NCBI GenBank assembly: GCA_963753545.1
Contig: CAVWCQ010000008.1
Location: 4,092,001-4,156,000, forward strand
From: CAVWCQ01 sp963753545
GTDB lineage: Bacteria > Chloroflexota > Anaerolineae > Aggregatilineales > Aggregatilineaceae
Direction of reading: 5' to 3'
DNA length: 64,000 nucleotides
Shown: one piece after another, positions 8,667 to 17,506 of the stretch
Position numbering within the stretch: position 1 is the stretch's first letter
Layout of the letters: each line of letters begins with the position of its first letter
The notes under the pieces: model-generated
Databases searched by the model: none
What the model was told of the DNA's origin: nothing
What the model saw: the letters and a program-made list of their open reading frames with translations, nothing else
Made by a program: the position numbers and the translations under genes

Positions 8667-9578
8667 ATGGCTAGCCAATCAAATATGTGGAATACGACGA
8701 CCAACTGGACCTATGAAATGACCCATTCTGCCGGGTGGCGGAGCAGCATGCGTATTCTGCGCAAGGTTTTGCTCTATGCGGTGCTGCTGGCAGGAGCGGC
8801 TTTCTTCCTGTTCCCCCTGGCGTGGATGCTCGGAACGTCACTCAAAACGATAGAGGAAATCCAGGAGCCACAGATCCGCCTGCTGCCCGACGTTGCTCAA
8901 TGGCGGAACTATGACAAGCTGCTGCACGAAGATACCTTTTACCGCTCCTATTTCAACAGCGTCTATATCGCGGTCATGGTTGTGGTCGGCACGATCTCAT
9001 CTGTGTCGATGGTGGCTTTCGCCTTCAGCCGCCTGGAGTGGAAGGGTCGGGGTGTCGTCTTTGCTCTGATGATGAGTACGCTGATGATCCCCTATCAGGC
9101 AACGCTCGTGCCGCAGTATGTACTGTTCCACGAAATCAACTGGATTCGCACTTTCAATCCCATCACCCTCCCTGGTTTCTTTGCCGGAGGCGCTTCGCTG
9201 GTCTTCCTGCTGCGACAGTTCATGCTTGGTATCCCAAAGGAACTGGACGAAGCCGCCATGATCGATGGGGCCAGCCCGTTCCAAATCTGGTGGTGGGTGA
9301 TCATGCCGCTCTGCCGTCCGGCGATTGCAACAATCTCCGTCTTTCTGTTTGTTGGGCAGTGGAACAACCTGATGCAGCCGCTCATCTACCTGCAGAAACC
9401 ACAGTTGTTTACCATGCCGGTCTATGTGGCCCAGAAGAACAATCTTCAGGATTCGCCTATTCCCTGGCAAGACATCATGGCTGCCAGCGTGTTGTTCGTG
9501 ATCCCGGTGCTGATTGTCTTCATCTTCACGCAGCGCTTCTTCATCCAGAGCGTAGCGCTCACCGGAACGAAGGGCTAA
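8667..9578 (+). CDS. MalG-type sugar ABC permease
   Basis: 303 residues, normal length. Six hydrophobic segments; the first is KVLLYAVLLAGAAFFLFPL at about residue 30. The EAA loop that contacts the ATPase is present (IPKELDEAAMIDGASPFQIW, near residue 195). It lies 12 bases after the MalF-type gene, with AGAGGA before the start. It pairs with the enlarged permease to import the oligosaccharide recognised by the binding protein. The family assignment is secure; an amino-sugar oligomer as substrate is inferred from the next genes. Confidence 0.92.
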   Translation: MASQSNMWNTTTNWTYEMTHSAGWRSSMRILRKVLLYAVLLAGAAFFLFPLAWMLGTSLKTIEEIQEPQIRLLPDVAQWRNYDKLLHEDTFYRSYFNSVYIAVMVVVGTISSVSMVAFAFSRLEWKGRGVVFALMMSTLMIPYQATLVPQYVLFHEINWIRTFNPITLPGFFAGGASLVFLLRQFMLGIPKELDEAAMIDGASPFQIWWWVIMPLCRPAIATISVFLFVGQWNNLMQPLIYLQKPQLFTMPVYVAQKNNLQDSPIPWQDIMAASVLFVIPVLIVFIFTQRFFIQSVALTGTKG

Positions 9579-9589
9579 AGGGATTTGTC

Positions 9590-11122
9590 ATGCAGCAGTT
9601 GATGCATACGTTTATCGGGACGACCGTTCCCGAAGACACCATCGCAGCCGTCAGGCGCGGGCAGATTTCTTCATTCTGCCTGTTCAAGCACCTGAACGTT
9701 GAAACACCGGCACAGCTGCGAGAACTGACTGATTCGCTCCACGGGGCGGCGAGAGAGGGGGGATTCCCGCCGCCCCTTGTGGGCATCGATCAGGAGGGGG
9801 GGCAGTTGATTGCCGTCAGTGGTGGCGCGACTGAACTGCCCGGCAATATGGCGCTAGGAGCTACCCGCTCGCCGGAACTGGCGGAGCAGGCCGGGCGCGT
9901 GCTGGGCCGCGAACTGCTGGCGATGGGCATCAACATGAACTTTGCTCCCTCCCTGGATATCAATATGAATCCGGCGAATCCCGTTGTTGGCATTCGTTCG
10001 TTTGGCGATAATGCGGAACTGGTTTCGACACTGGGTGTAGCCCTCATCCAGGGCATGCAGGCCGAAGGCGTCATTGCTACCGCTAAGCACTTTCCGGGGC
10101 ACGGTGATACCACGGGCGACTCGCACTACTCGACGCCTGTTATCATCCACTCTATGAAGCGGATCTATGATGTTGAACTGGCTCCCTTCCGGGCGGCAAT
10201 CCAGGGCGGCGTTAAAGCGATTATGTCGGCTCATATTCTTTTCCGCGAGATGGATTCGGTCTATCCAGCAACGCTATCCGCCGTCATCCTGGAACAATAT
10301 CTTCGCCATGAAATGGGGTTCCAGGGGGTAATTGTTACCGACGCGATGGATATGCAGGGCGTAGCCCACTATGGGGCGCTGGAAAGTGTCCAGATGGCCG
10401 TCAATGCAGGCGCTGATCTGATCCTCCTGGCCCATTTACCAAATCAGTTCTTGCTCAGCGAGCAGTCACAGCGTATGGTCCGCCCCGAAGCAGTGGCCCG
10501 CATCAACGCGCTGCGCCAGACGCTTCCGGTTACACTTCCATCTCTCGATATCATTGGGTGCTCAGAACACTGGCAGATTGCGCAAACAATCGCTGATCGT
10601 TCTATCACGCTGGTCAAGAGTGACGGGCTGCTGCCTCTCCTACCCGGCAGTGGAGACGCTGTTGCAGTCATTACCCCGCAGCCCGTCGACTTGACCCCCG
10701 CCGATACCTCGTCCAGCGTCCGTATCGAACTGGCGGATGCTATACGGCGGCGTCATCCAGACACAGAGGCGTTTGAACTTCCGGCGAATGCGTCTGACAA
10801 TGATATCAGCGCAATCTTGAGCGCAACTGAAAAAGCGGCTTATGTCATTGTGGGGACCGTCGGAGCGGACAAAGATACAAACCAGTCCGAACTCGTTCGG
10901 GCGATCCATGCGCGTGGACAGCGTCTAATTGTGGTAGCGCTGCGTACGCCATATGATCTGATCGCCTTCCCAATGATTGGAACCTATCTCTGCGCCTACG
11001 GTATACGCCGCGTCACGACAGAGGCCATCGCGCGGGTGCTTTTTGGTGAAATTGAAGCAGCAGGTGTGCTGCCCTGCGCGATCCCTGGCTTTTCGCAGAC
11101 GCAGGTTGAGCGCACCTCATAA
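9590..11122 (+). CDS. nagZ: Beta-N-acetylhexosaminidase, GH3 (NagZ-type)
   Basis: 510 residues from the ATG at 9590; the frame is open further upstream, but that part only shadows the permease gene. The GH3 catalytic barrel shows VGIDQEGGQL, FAPSLDINMNP, the NagZ-specific KHFPGHGDTTGDSH (His-Asp general acid/base pair) and VTDAMDM with the nucleophile Asp. A second domain of ~170 residues follows, as in the ~500-600-residue NagZ/YbbD types. No signal peptide is seen, so it acts in the cytosol, releasing terminal beta-N-acetylglucosamine from imported chitin- or peptidoglycan-derived oligomers. The enzyme class is secure; the exact natural substrate is not. Confidence 0.9.
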   Translation: MQQLMHTFIGTTVPEDTIAAVRRGQISSFCLFKHLNVETPAQLRELTDSLHGAAREGGFPPPLVGIDQEGGQLIAVSGGATELPGNMALGATRSPELAEQAGRVLGRELLAMGINMNFAPSLDINMNPANPVVGIRSFGDNAELVSTLGVALIQGMQAEGVIATAKHFPGHGDTTGDSHYSTPVIIHSMKRIYDVELAPFRAAIQGGVKAIMSAHILFREMDSVYPATLSAVILEQYLRHEMGFQGVIVTDAMDMQGVAHYGALESVQMAVNAGADLILLAHLPNQFLLSEQSQRMVRPEAVARINALRQTLPVTLPSLDIIGCSEHWQIAQTIADRSITLVKSDGLLPLLPGSGDAVAVITPQPVDLTPADTSSSVRIELADAIRRRHPDTEAFELPANASDNDISAILSATEKAAYVIVGTVGADKDTNQSELVRAIHARGQRLIVVALRTPYDLIAFPMIGTYLCAYGIRRVTTEAIARVLFGEIEAAGVLPCAIPGFSQTQVERTS

Positions 11123-11137
11123 AGTAGGATAACAAGC

Positions 11138-12181
11138 ATGACAACGCAGTTAGAACGTGAAATAGGTGAACAGCCCCAGGTTTTGCGATGCCTGCTGGAA
11201 GAAAATCAGTCCCAGATTCGCACCATCGCTGATGAGATCAAACGGCTCAGCCCAAAGTATGCTGTGATCGTCGCGCGCGGTACATCCGACAATGCGGCGC
11301 GTTATGCTCAATATGTGCTCGGCTCACTGTGCAAACTCTATGTTGGACTGGCGACACCCTCTCTGACGACATTGTATAATGCGACACCTCGTCTTGATGA
11401 GGCGTTGGTCATTGGTATTTCGCAATCAGGGCAATCGCTGGAACCCACGCGCGTGCTGGAACAGGCCCACGACCTTGGCGCGCTGCTCACCCTATCGATC
11501 ACCAATGATCCATCATCACCGCTGGCACAGGTTGCCGATCATCACATTCCGCTTTGCGCCGGACCCGAGAAAAGTCTGGCCGCCACCAAAACCTATACGG
11601 CAGAACTGATGGTGGCAGCTATGTTAGCTGGATATCTAAGCGGCAGCGACGATGTACAGGCAGAACTGGCGCGCGTTCCTGAGTGGGTTAACCAGACTTT
11701 GGAACAGCACCAGCATACGCGAGAGACGGCAGCACGCTACACGTTCATGAGCCATTGTGTTACGCTGGCACGTGGGTACAATTACTCAACGGGGTTTGAA
11801 ATTGCGCTCAAGCTCAAAGAACTCACCTACGTTGTGGCCGAAGCTTATAGTTCTGCCGACTTCCATCATGGGCCAAAGGCTGTCGTAGACCCCCGCTTCC
11901 CATTGATCGCCATCGCCCCACACGGGCAGGCGTATCAGACGATGGCGGAGTCCATTGCCACCCTACGCGAGCGCGGGGCCGATCTTACCATTATCTCAGA
12001 TGTACCAGACCTGCTAGAAACGGCACGGGTGGCGCTGCCCCTTCCGGGGAATATCCCCGAATGGCTGTCGCCGCTGGCTGCTGTTATTCCAGGCCAGCTA
12101 CTCGCCCTGGGCCTTTCGGAGTCACGCGGGATCAATGTCGATTCGCCGCGTGGGCTGCAAAAGGTCACTATCACAGAATAA
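11138..12181 (+). CDS. SIS-domain sugar-phosphate deaminase/isomerase (NagB-II/GlmD-like)
   Basis: 347 residues, two SIS domains without the glutaminase half of GlmS. Motifs: IVARGTSDNAARYAQYVLGS, IGISQSGQSLEPTRVL (phosphosugar-binding Ser cluster), EKSLAATKTYTAEL, and in domain two ELTYVVAEAYSSADFHHGPK with the catalytic-type Glu and His, ending GLQKVTIT. Stand-alone proteins of this kind convert glucosamine-6-phosphate to fructose-6-phosphate and ammonia (NagB-II in Shewanella, GlmD in Thermococcus). It lies 15 bases after nagZ and before a repressor, kinase and deacetylase, which supports this role. AgaS- or FrlB-like activity on another amino sugar cannot be ruled out. Confidence 0.82.
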   Translation: MTTQLEREIGEQPQVLRCLLEENQSQIRTIADEIKRLSPKYAVIVARGTSDNAARYAQYVLGSLCKLYVGLATPSLTTLYNATPRLDEALVIGISQSGQSLEPTRVLEQAHDLGALLTLSITNDPSSPLAQVADHHIPLCAGPEKSLAATKTYTAELMVAAMLAGYLSGSDDVQAELARVPEWVNQTLEQHQHTRETAARYTFMSHCVTLARGYNYSTGFEIALKLKELTYVVAEAYSSADFHHGPKAVVDPRFPLIAIAPHGQAYQTMAESIATLRERGADLTIISDVPDLLETARVALPLPGNIPEWLSPLAAVIPGQLLALGLSESRGINVDSPRGLQKVTITE

Positions 12182-12191
12182 GTAGAGTGTT

Positions 12192-13386
12192 ATGCGATCC
12201 TACAGCGCGACCGACAAGGCGACACACAGCCAACTCAAGCGCCACAACCAGCAGCTTCTATTACGAGCCGTTTATGGTGGTCTGGCCGATAACCGGGCTG
12301 CACTTGCCCAGGAAACAGGGCTGGCGAAACCGACCGTATCGGAACTTGTCAGCGAACTGATCGAGGCAGGACTGCTGGTTGAAGAGGGGCATGGTCATTC
12401 AACAGAAGGGGGCGGCAAACGTCCACGCCTGTTGAAATTTGTCCCAGAGTCGCGTCACGTGATTGGGATTTCGCTTAACGAAGAACGGGCGCTAGGTGCG
12501 CTGGGCATCCTCAACGGGCAGATCACTGCCCAGCATTACATCGACCTGGAAGGCGCGCAGGGCGATGAAGTGGTGGAAATCTTACAGCGAAGTCATCAAC
12601 GGTTTGCTGGCCCAATTGGACGCGCCCCTGTTGTGCATCGGGATCGGCATTTCGGGCGTGGTCGATGCTGAGGAAGGTGTCGTCCGTTATGCTCCGCAGA
12701 TGGGCTGGCACAATCTGCACCTGGCAGAAGTTCTGAGTGAAGACTATCACGTCCCGGTTTACGTCTCCAACAGTACGGAACTCGTCGCTATGGCCCAGTT
12801 TGTGTACGGTCCCACCGATCACGTCGGCAGTTTCGCTACTGTGCGGGTGGGCGGCGGCATCGGCGTCGGGATGGTCGTCAACGGGACGCCCTATCGCGGC
12901 GGCGGAGAGATCGGGCATCTGCGGGTTGCCGAGCAAAGTCTCGTCGCGACGACACCGGAACGTGAAGGCTTGTTAGAAACGTTCCTGGGCTGGAATTCTG
13001 TTAAGCAGCGTGCCTATGCACTGCGAGAAGCATTCGGGGGAGGACTTCTGCCCGCTGAAGATGGCCCCGCCTTGAGCTATCTGCACATTCGCCACGCTCG
13101 GATCAAGGGCGACGCGGCAGCCCAGGCTCTTCAGAGTGAACTGAGCGGCTACCTGGCCCAGGTATTCGCCTGGATGATCGGTCTGCTGCGCCCCGATCAT
13201 ATCGCCCTCGCCGGGCCAATTGCCGACCTGGGGCAGGAATTCCTGGATCAGACGGTTACCCGCACCAGCCAACTCATTCTGCCCGAACTGGTACAGCGCG
13301 TCTCATTCTCACTGGCGGAGTCATCAAACTGGGTAGCGCTCGGTGCGATTGCTCAGGCGCTTCAACTGGAACTGGGGCTGGTCTAA
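12192..13386 (+). CDS. ROK-family transcriptional repressor (frameshifted)
   Basis: About 398 residues when joined. The N-terminus is a winged helix-turn-helix (LLLRAVYGGLADNRAALAQE, then TVSELVSELIEAGLLVEEG), as in NagC/XylR. The ROK sugar-binding part follows: IGIGISGVVDAEEGVVRYAP, VRVGGGIGVGMVVNGTPYRG and GGEIGHL. The Cys-rich zinc motif (CxCGxxGCxE) that normally follows GEIGH is absent. One frameshift near 12585 separates the halves (EILQ / EVINGLLAQL); adding or removing one base restores it. It sits 10 bases after the SIS gene and most likely binds the palindrome at 5099-5123 until an amino sugar releases it. Confidence 0.85.
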
Positions 13387-13389
13387 GCT

Positions 13390-14220
13390 ATGCACACGCT
13401 TGGGGTCGTTACGAATAACCAACATGATGTTTTCCAGCGGAATGTGATCGCTGGCATTCGCGAGATCGCGGCAGTACGCGGCTATGCTGTGAAGATTGAC
13501 TCCTATGCCGAAGACCCGGAGCATCCCCAGCCCGTAACGCTCAATTATCGTGAGGTTGCTGGTGTGTTGAGCATCGCCAATGCGGCTCCTATCTCGCTGC
13601 TACAAGCGATGTATAAGGCGGATGTTCCAATGTCGCTGGTCAGCCATCAGGTTCCAGGGCTGCCGATCCCGGCGGTCATCGTTGATAACACGCAGGGTGT
13701 GGTTGAACTGGTCAAACATGTCGTGGAACGCTGCAACTGCCGCAAGCCGATCTATATTCGGGGACTTGTCGGTCAGCGCGACGCCGACGAACGTGAAGCG
13801 GCTTTTCAGCGCGAAATGATGCGCTATAACCTGCCTGTGTCTGCCGATAACCTTATCCGGGGCGATTTTTCGGCTGCCATCGCTGCCCAGTCGATCAGAA
13901 ACCTGATCGCGTCGCGAATGGATTTTGATTCCATCATCGCTGCTGACTATCTGATGGGTGCGGCGGCTATTCAGGTCCTTCGCCAAGCAGGGATATCCGT
14001 TCCTGGACAGGTGTCTGTGGTCGGGTTTGGAGACGCGCCAGAAGCCGAAACTTATGGCTTAACCACCGTTGCAGCCGATGTTGTAGACCAGGGACGGCGC
14101 GCCACTCGCCAGTTGATCAGCCAGATCGAGGGACTGCCGATCAGCGGCGTGACGGTGCTCAGTATCCGGCTCATCATCCGCAAATCGTGCGGCTGTCTGG
14201 TAAGGACAGCCCTGGCTTAA
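13390..14220 (+). CDS. LacI-type sensor domain without DNA-binding domain
   Basis: 276 residues. The protein starts directly at the first strand of the periplasmic-binding-like fold (MHTLGVVTNNQHDVFQRNVI), and runs through MSLVSHQVPGLPIPAVIVDN, SIIAADYLMGAAAIQVLRQA and VSVVGFGDAPEAE to the end IIRKSCGC, as in LacI/GalR regulators and related sensors. The usual ~60-residue helix-turn-helix is missing and there is no signal peptide, so it is a cytosolic sugar sensor. It starts 4 bases after the ROK repressor, and may modulate that protein or bind a pathway intermediate. The fold is sure; the role is open. Confidence 0.75.
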   Translation: MHTLGVVTNNQHDVFQRNVIAGIREIAAVRGYAVKIDSYAEDPEHPQPVTLNYREVAGVLSIANAAPISLLQAMYKADVPMSLVSHQVPGLPIPAVIVDNTQGVVELVKHVVERCNCRKPIYIRGLVGQRDADEREAAFQREMMRYNLPVSADNLIRGDFSAAIAAQSIRNLIASRMDFDSIIAADYLMGAAAIQVLRQAGISVPGQVSVVGFGDAPEAETYGLTTVAADVVDQGRRATRQLISQIEGLPISGVTVLSIRLIIRKSCGCLVRTALA

Positions 14221-14278
14221 TCAGTTTTTCCAACTGGATGTGTCTCTCACATCACGTTTAAAGTGGAGCTAAAGTATC

Positions 14279-15682
14279 ATGACGCAATCATTCCGGCTGA
14301 TCGAACCCCGTTTTGTCCCCCCGTTAGATCCGGCCTATCGTCCGGCAGTGCTGGCGAACCGTGCCTTCCAGCAGGAAGTGGCAGAATCAGGAACAGGCGT
14401 GCCGCTGGTGCTTGGCCTGGAACGGGTAAACGGGACACTCTCGCGCTTTGAAACTATGGTTTTCCCCGAAGGCCATCCCCGCGCCGACGCAAATCTGATG
14501 TACGTGGAGCGGCTGGTTAAATTCCTGCTGTGGCAGCGCGGTGGTTGGAAAGTTTACGTCGGGGGTCCTCGCTTTGTAGGCGAACATATCAAGCGCACCT
14601 ATGCTCCGGACGGCGCGCGCGCATTCGACTATCATTTTATGGGCGAGAAAGTCTACCAGCAGACCTTTACTGTGATGCCTTGTGCGCCTGAAGAAGTACC
14701 CGCCGAACATGAGAGTGAAAAATCGCTAGGCCGCCACCTGGATGGCTGCCGGATCGGCTTTGACCTCGGCGCATCGGACCTGAAAGTATCGGCGGTTGTG
14801 GACGGCCAGCCCGTCTTCAGCGAAGAAATTGTCTGGGAGCCGCGCAAAAACACCGATCCCACTTACCACTATGAGAAAATTCTCGCGGCGCTGAAGATGG
14901 CCGCGTCAAAAATGCCACGCGTTGATGCTATCGGCGGCAGTTCAGCGGGCGTCTATGTCGATAACCGTCCTATGGTTGCCTCCCTGTTCCGGGGTATCCC
15001 TGATGATCGCTACAGCGATATCCACAACCTCTTCCGCCGCATCCGTGAAGCGATGGGCGGCATCCCGCTGGAAGTGATCAACGACGGTGAAGTAACGGCT
15101 CTGGCTGGCTCGATGTCGCTGGAAGATAACAGCATCCTGGGCGTGGCCCTCGGCTCCAGTGAAGCGGCGGGTTATGCGACTCCGCAGGGCAATATTACCG
15201 ATTGGCTCAATGAACTGGCCTTTGCGCCCGTCGATTATCGCCCCGATGGGCCAGTCGATGAATGGTCCGGGGATCGTGGTGTGGGCGCGCTGTATTTCTC
15301 TCAACAGTGCGTTTTCCGTCTCGCGCCAGCCGCCGGAATCGCCGTTCCGCAAGATGTAACCGACGCCGAAAAGCTGAAGTTCGTCCAGGGATATCTGGAG
15401 CAGGGGCACGAAGGGGCGGTTAACATCTGGCGCAGCATGGGGATTTACCTGGGCTACACAGTCGCGCACTATGCTGATTTTTACCCGATCAAGCACCTCC
15501 TGATCCTGGGGCGCTGCACTTCTGGCTCTGGTGGGACGCTGCTTTTGGACGGCGCGAACGACGTGCTGCGCGCGGAATTCCCTGAACTGGCGGAACAGAT
15601 TCACATCCAGTTGCCAGACGAAAAGAGCCGCCGTGTTGGGCAGTCTATCGCTGCGGCCAGTTTGCCACAGCTTCAAAAGTAG
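14279..15682 (+). CDS. ROK-like sugar kinase with N-terminal extension
   Basis: 467 residues. From about residue 155 it has the phosphate-1 loop of the actin/hexokinase/Hsp70 fold (GCRIGFDLGASDLKVSAVVDG shortened: FDLGASDLK), then VDAIGGSSAGVYV, EVINDGEVTALAG (catalytic Asp in the ROK position) and LGVALGSSEAAGY. The first ~150 residues are an added domain with no motif I recognise. No CxCGxxGCxE zinc motif and no HTH, so it is an enzyme-like member rather than a repressor. In this operon it most likely phosphorylates glucosamine or N-acetylglucosamine. It starts 58 bases after the sensor gene with GTGGAG upstream. ROK-type assignment is good; the substrate is inferred. Confidence 0.72.
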   Translation: MTQSFRLIEPRFVPPLDPAYRPAVLANRAFQQEVAESGTGVPLVLGLERVNGTLSRFETMVFPEGHPRADANLMYVERLVKFLLWQRGGWKVYVGGPRFVGEHIKRTYAPDGARAFDYHFMGEKVYQQTFTVMPCAPEEVPAEHESEKSLGRHLDGCRIGFDLGASDLKVSAVVDGQPVFSEEIVWEPRKNTDPTYHYEKILAALKMAASKMPRVDAIGGSSAGVYVDNRPMVASLFRGIPDDRYSDIHNLFRRIREAMGGIPLEVINDGEVTALAGSMSLEDNSILGVALGSSEAAGYATPQGNITDWLNELAFAPVDYRPDGPVDEWSGDRGVGALYFSQQCVFRLAPAAGIAVPQDVTDAEKLKFVQGYLEQGHEGAVNIWRSMGIYLGYTVAHYADFYPIKHLLILGRCTSGSGGTLLLDGANDVLRAEFPELAEQIHIQLPDEKSRRVGQSIAAASLPQLQK

Positions 15683-15697
15683 GCAGGAGTAAAGTGT

Positions 15698-16546
15698 ATG
15701 AAGTTCCATCTAAATACGGCACAAATCTATGTTCCTGATGGGCGGCCAGAAGAGCAGGCTCTGGCCCGCACCACACATATGGGCATCAGCGCCCACCAGG
15801 ACGATCTCGAAATTATGGCGATGGAAGGCATTTTGCAGTGCTTCCAACGCGAGGATAAGTGGTTTACAGGCGTTGTGGTAACCAATGGCGCAGGATCACC
15901 CCGCACTGGATTGTATGGGCACTACACAGACCAGGAAATGCAGGCAGTTCGCATCAAAGAACAGAAAAAAGCGGCCTTCGTGGGAGAATATGCTGCACAG
16001 GCTTTCCTCGACTATCCAAGCTCGGCGGTGAAAGATGGCAAGAATCAGGCCCCCGTCGAAGATATCGCGCTGCTGATCCGCGCGGCTAAACCGGAAGTCA
16101 TTTACACGCACAACTTAGCTGATAAACACCCGACACACGTGGGCGTAGCCATCAAAGTGATCGCCGCGATCCGCAGCCTGCCCGCATCAGAACGTCCAAA
16201 GAAACTCTATGGCTGCGAAGTGTGGCGAGACCTCGACTGGATGGTCAACTCCGATAAGGTTCCTTTCAATGTGTCGGACCTGGAAAGCATCCAGATGTCC
16301 CTGGTGGGGGTATTCGATTCCCAGATCGCTGGCGGGAAGCGCTATGACCTGGCGACGATGGGACGGCGGCGTGCCCATGCAACTTATTTTGCATCCCATG
16401 CCACCGATGTAACCACCGGACTCACCTTTGGGATGGACCTCACGCCGCTGGTGGAAGACCCCAGCAAAGATATCGTGGAGTATGTCCTGGCGTACATTCA
16501 GCGTTTCGCGGATGATGTGCGCGGATTGATTTCCAGCAGCGTCTAG
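15698..16546 (+). CDS. PIG-L/LmbE-family deacetylase
   Basis: 282 residues. The zinc-binding motif AHQDDLEIM (usual form AHPDDxE) is near residue 32 and the second metal site THNLADKHPTHVGVA (HxxH type) near residue 145. The family removes N-acetyl groups from GlcNAc-containing molecules: MshB, BshB, PIG-L and the diacetylchitobiose deacetylase Dac of Thermococcales. It is the last gene of the amino-sugar operon, in which no NagA-type deacetylase is present, so it is the likely source of free amino sugar for the SIS enzyme. Pro is replaced by Gln in the first motif, which is tolerated in some members. Cytosolic, no signal peptide. Confidence 0.85.
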   Translation: MKFHLNTAQIYVPDGRPEEQALARTTHMGISAHQDDLEIMAMEGILQCFQREDKWFTGVVVTNGAGSPRTGLYGHYTDQEMQAVRIKEQKKAAFVGEYAAQAFLDYPSSAVKDGKNQAPVEDIALLIRAAKPEVIYTHNLADKHPTHVGVAIKVIAAIRSLPASERPKKLYGCEVWRDLDWMVNSDKVPFNVSDLESIQMSLVGVFDSQIAGGKRYDLATMGRRRAHATYFASHATDVTTGLTFGMDLTPLVEDPSKDIVEYVLAYIQRFADDVRGLISSSV

Positions 16547-16570
16547 ATAAGTCGCTTCTTCTCCTTGAGT

Positions 16571-16615
16571 GATGGGCAGATGGCTACCATATAGCTGGCT
16601 GCCCATCTCTTTTTG
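16571..16615 (+). terminator. Terminator of the amino-sugar operon
   Basis: Stem GATGGGCAG (16571-16579) / CTGCCCATC (16599-16607) with further pairing inside the loop, followed by a TCTTTTT run. It closes the long plus-strand operon and separates it from the convergent regulator gene. Confidence 0.85.
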
Positions 16616-16647
16616 TGTGGCTATTTGGGCTAGACGTGAGCAAGGGT

Positions 16648-17289
16648 TCAGGCTTTGATCAGCTTGTTCTGAATAGCCAGAGCGACTGCTTCGGTACGGG
16701 TCGCCGCGTTGAGCTTGGTCAAAATACTGCTCACGTGCTTTTTCACCGTGAAATGAGTGACGGTCAAATAGTCCGCGATTTCGGCATTCGTCCATCCCTT
16801 GATCATCAGGGCCAATACCTCGCGTTCGCGTCCGGTCAGGCTGTATTCCGGCTCGTGTGACGAATTCGCGAGATTAACCAGAACTTGAGCTGCTTCAGGT
16901 GCAAGAACCGCCTTGCCCTCGTAGGCGGCGCGGATCGCATCAGCCAGTTGCTCCGTATTCATATTCTTGAGAAGATAGCTAATCATTCCGGCCCGTAATG
17001 CTGATTGAACAAGTTCCGCATCATAGAAACTTGTAAGGGCAATAATACGGATATCGGGATGAGAATTCAAAATGATGCGGGCTGCTGTGACGCCATCCAT
17101 TTCTGGCATACTCAAATCCATCAGCACCACATCTGGGCGAAGTTCGTCACAAAGACGAATGGCTCCCGTTCCGCAGTCCGCTTCTCCCACGAACTCTAAA
17201 TCGTCGCACATCTCGAAAAACAACGCGAGACCATTTCGCAGTATGTCGTGATCGTCGACGACCAGTACGCGTATTCTGCGCTGCGCCAT
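16648..17289 (-). CDS. NarL/FixJ-family response regulator (orphan)
   Basis: 213 residues. The receiver domain has the acidic pair VVDDHD, the phosphorylation Asp in VVLMDLSMPEMDG (near residue 56), conserved Thr in IIALTSF and Lys in YLLKNMN. A LuxR-type helix-turn-helix follows at ~145-205 (SLTGREREVLALMIKGWTNA, then AEIADYLTVTHFTVKKHVSS). No histidine kinase gene is adjacent, so its partner is elsewhere. It is convergent with the amino-sugar operon. The family assignment is secure; targets are unknown. Confidence 0.93.
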   Translation of the reverse strand: MAQRRIRVLVVDDHDILRNGLALFFEMCDDLEFVGEADCGTGAIRLCDELRPDVVLMDLSMPEMDGVTAARIILNSHPDIRIIALTSFYDAELVQSALRAGMISYLLKNMNTEQLADAIRAAYEGKAVLAPEAAQVLVNLANSSHEPEYSLTGREREVLALMIKGWTNAEIADYLTVTHFTVKKHVSSILTKLNAATRTEAVALAIQNKLIKA

Positions 17290-17506
17290 AAGCCTATCCT
17301 GTTAAATAGCTTTCTTCGGATACCTCTGAGACTATAGCGAATTGGGCCACAACGCATCAGACTCGTGGAGGATTTTAAGATAGGAAATATGGCTGATGCC
17401 TGATTTCGTAGGCAAGCAGCACCGTGTTGCAGAGGGAATTGCGATATTGGATGCTCATTTTCGGCTGGGCTGTCCAGCACGAGCCACGATCCTCATCCAA
17501 TGTTGG

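Noticed and set aside
9038..9589. Upstream extension of the nagZ reading frame
   Set aside because: It overlaps the MalG gene in another frame, has no recognisable sequence, and NagZ homology starts at the ATG at 9590.
13390..14220. Periplasmic sugar-binding protein
   Set aside because: The fold would fit, but there is no signal peptide and the C-terminal RKSCGC ending is that of regulator-type sensor domains.
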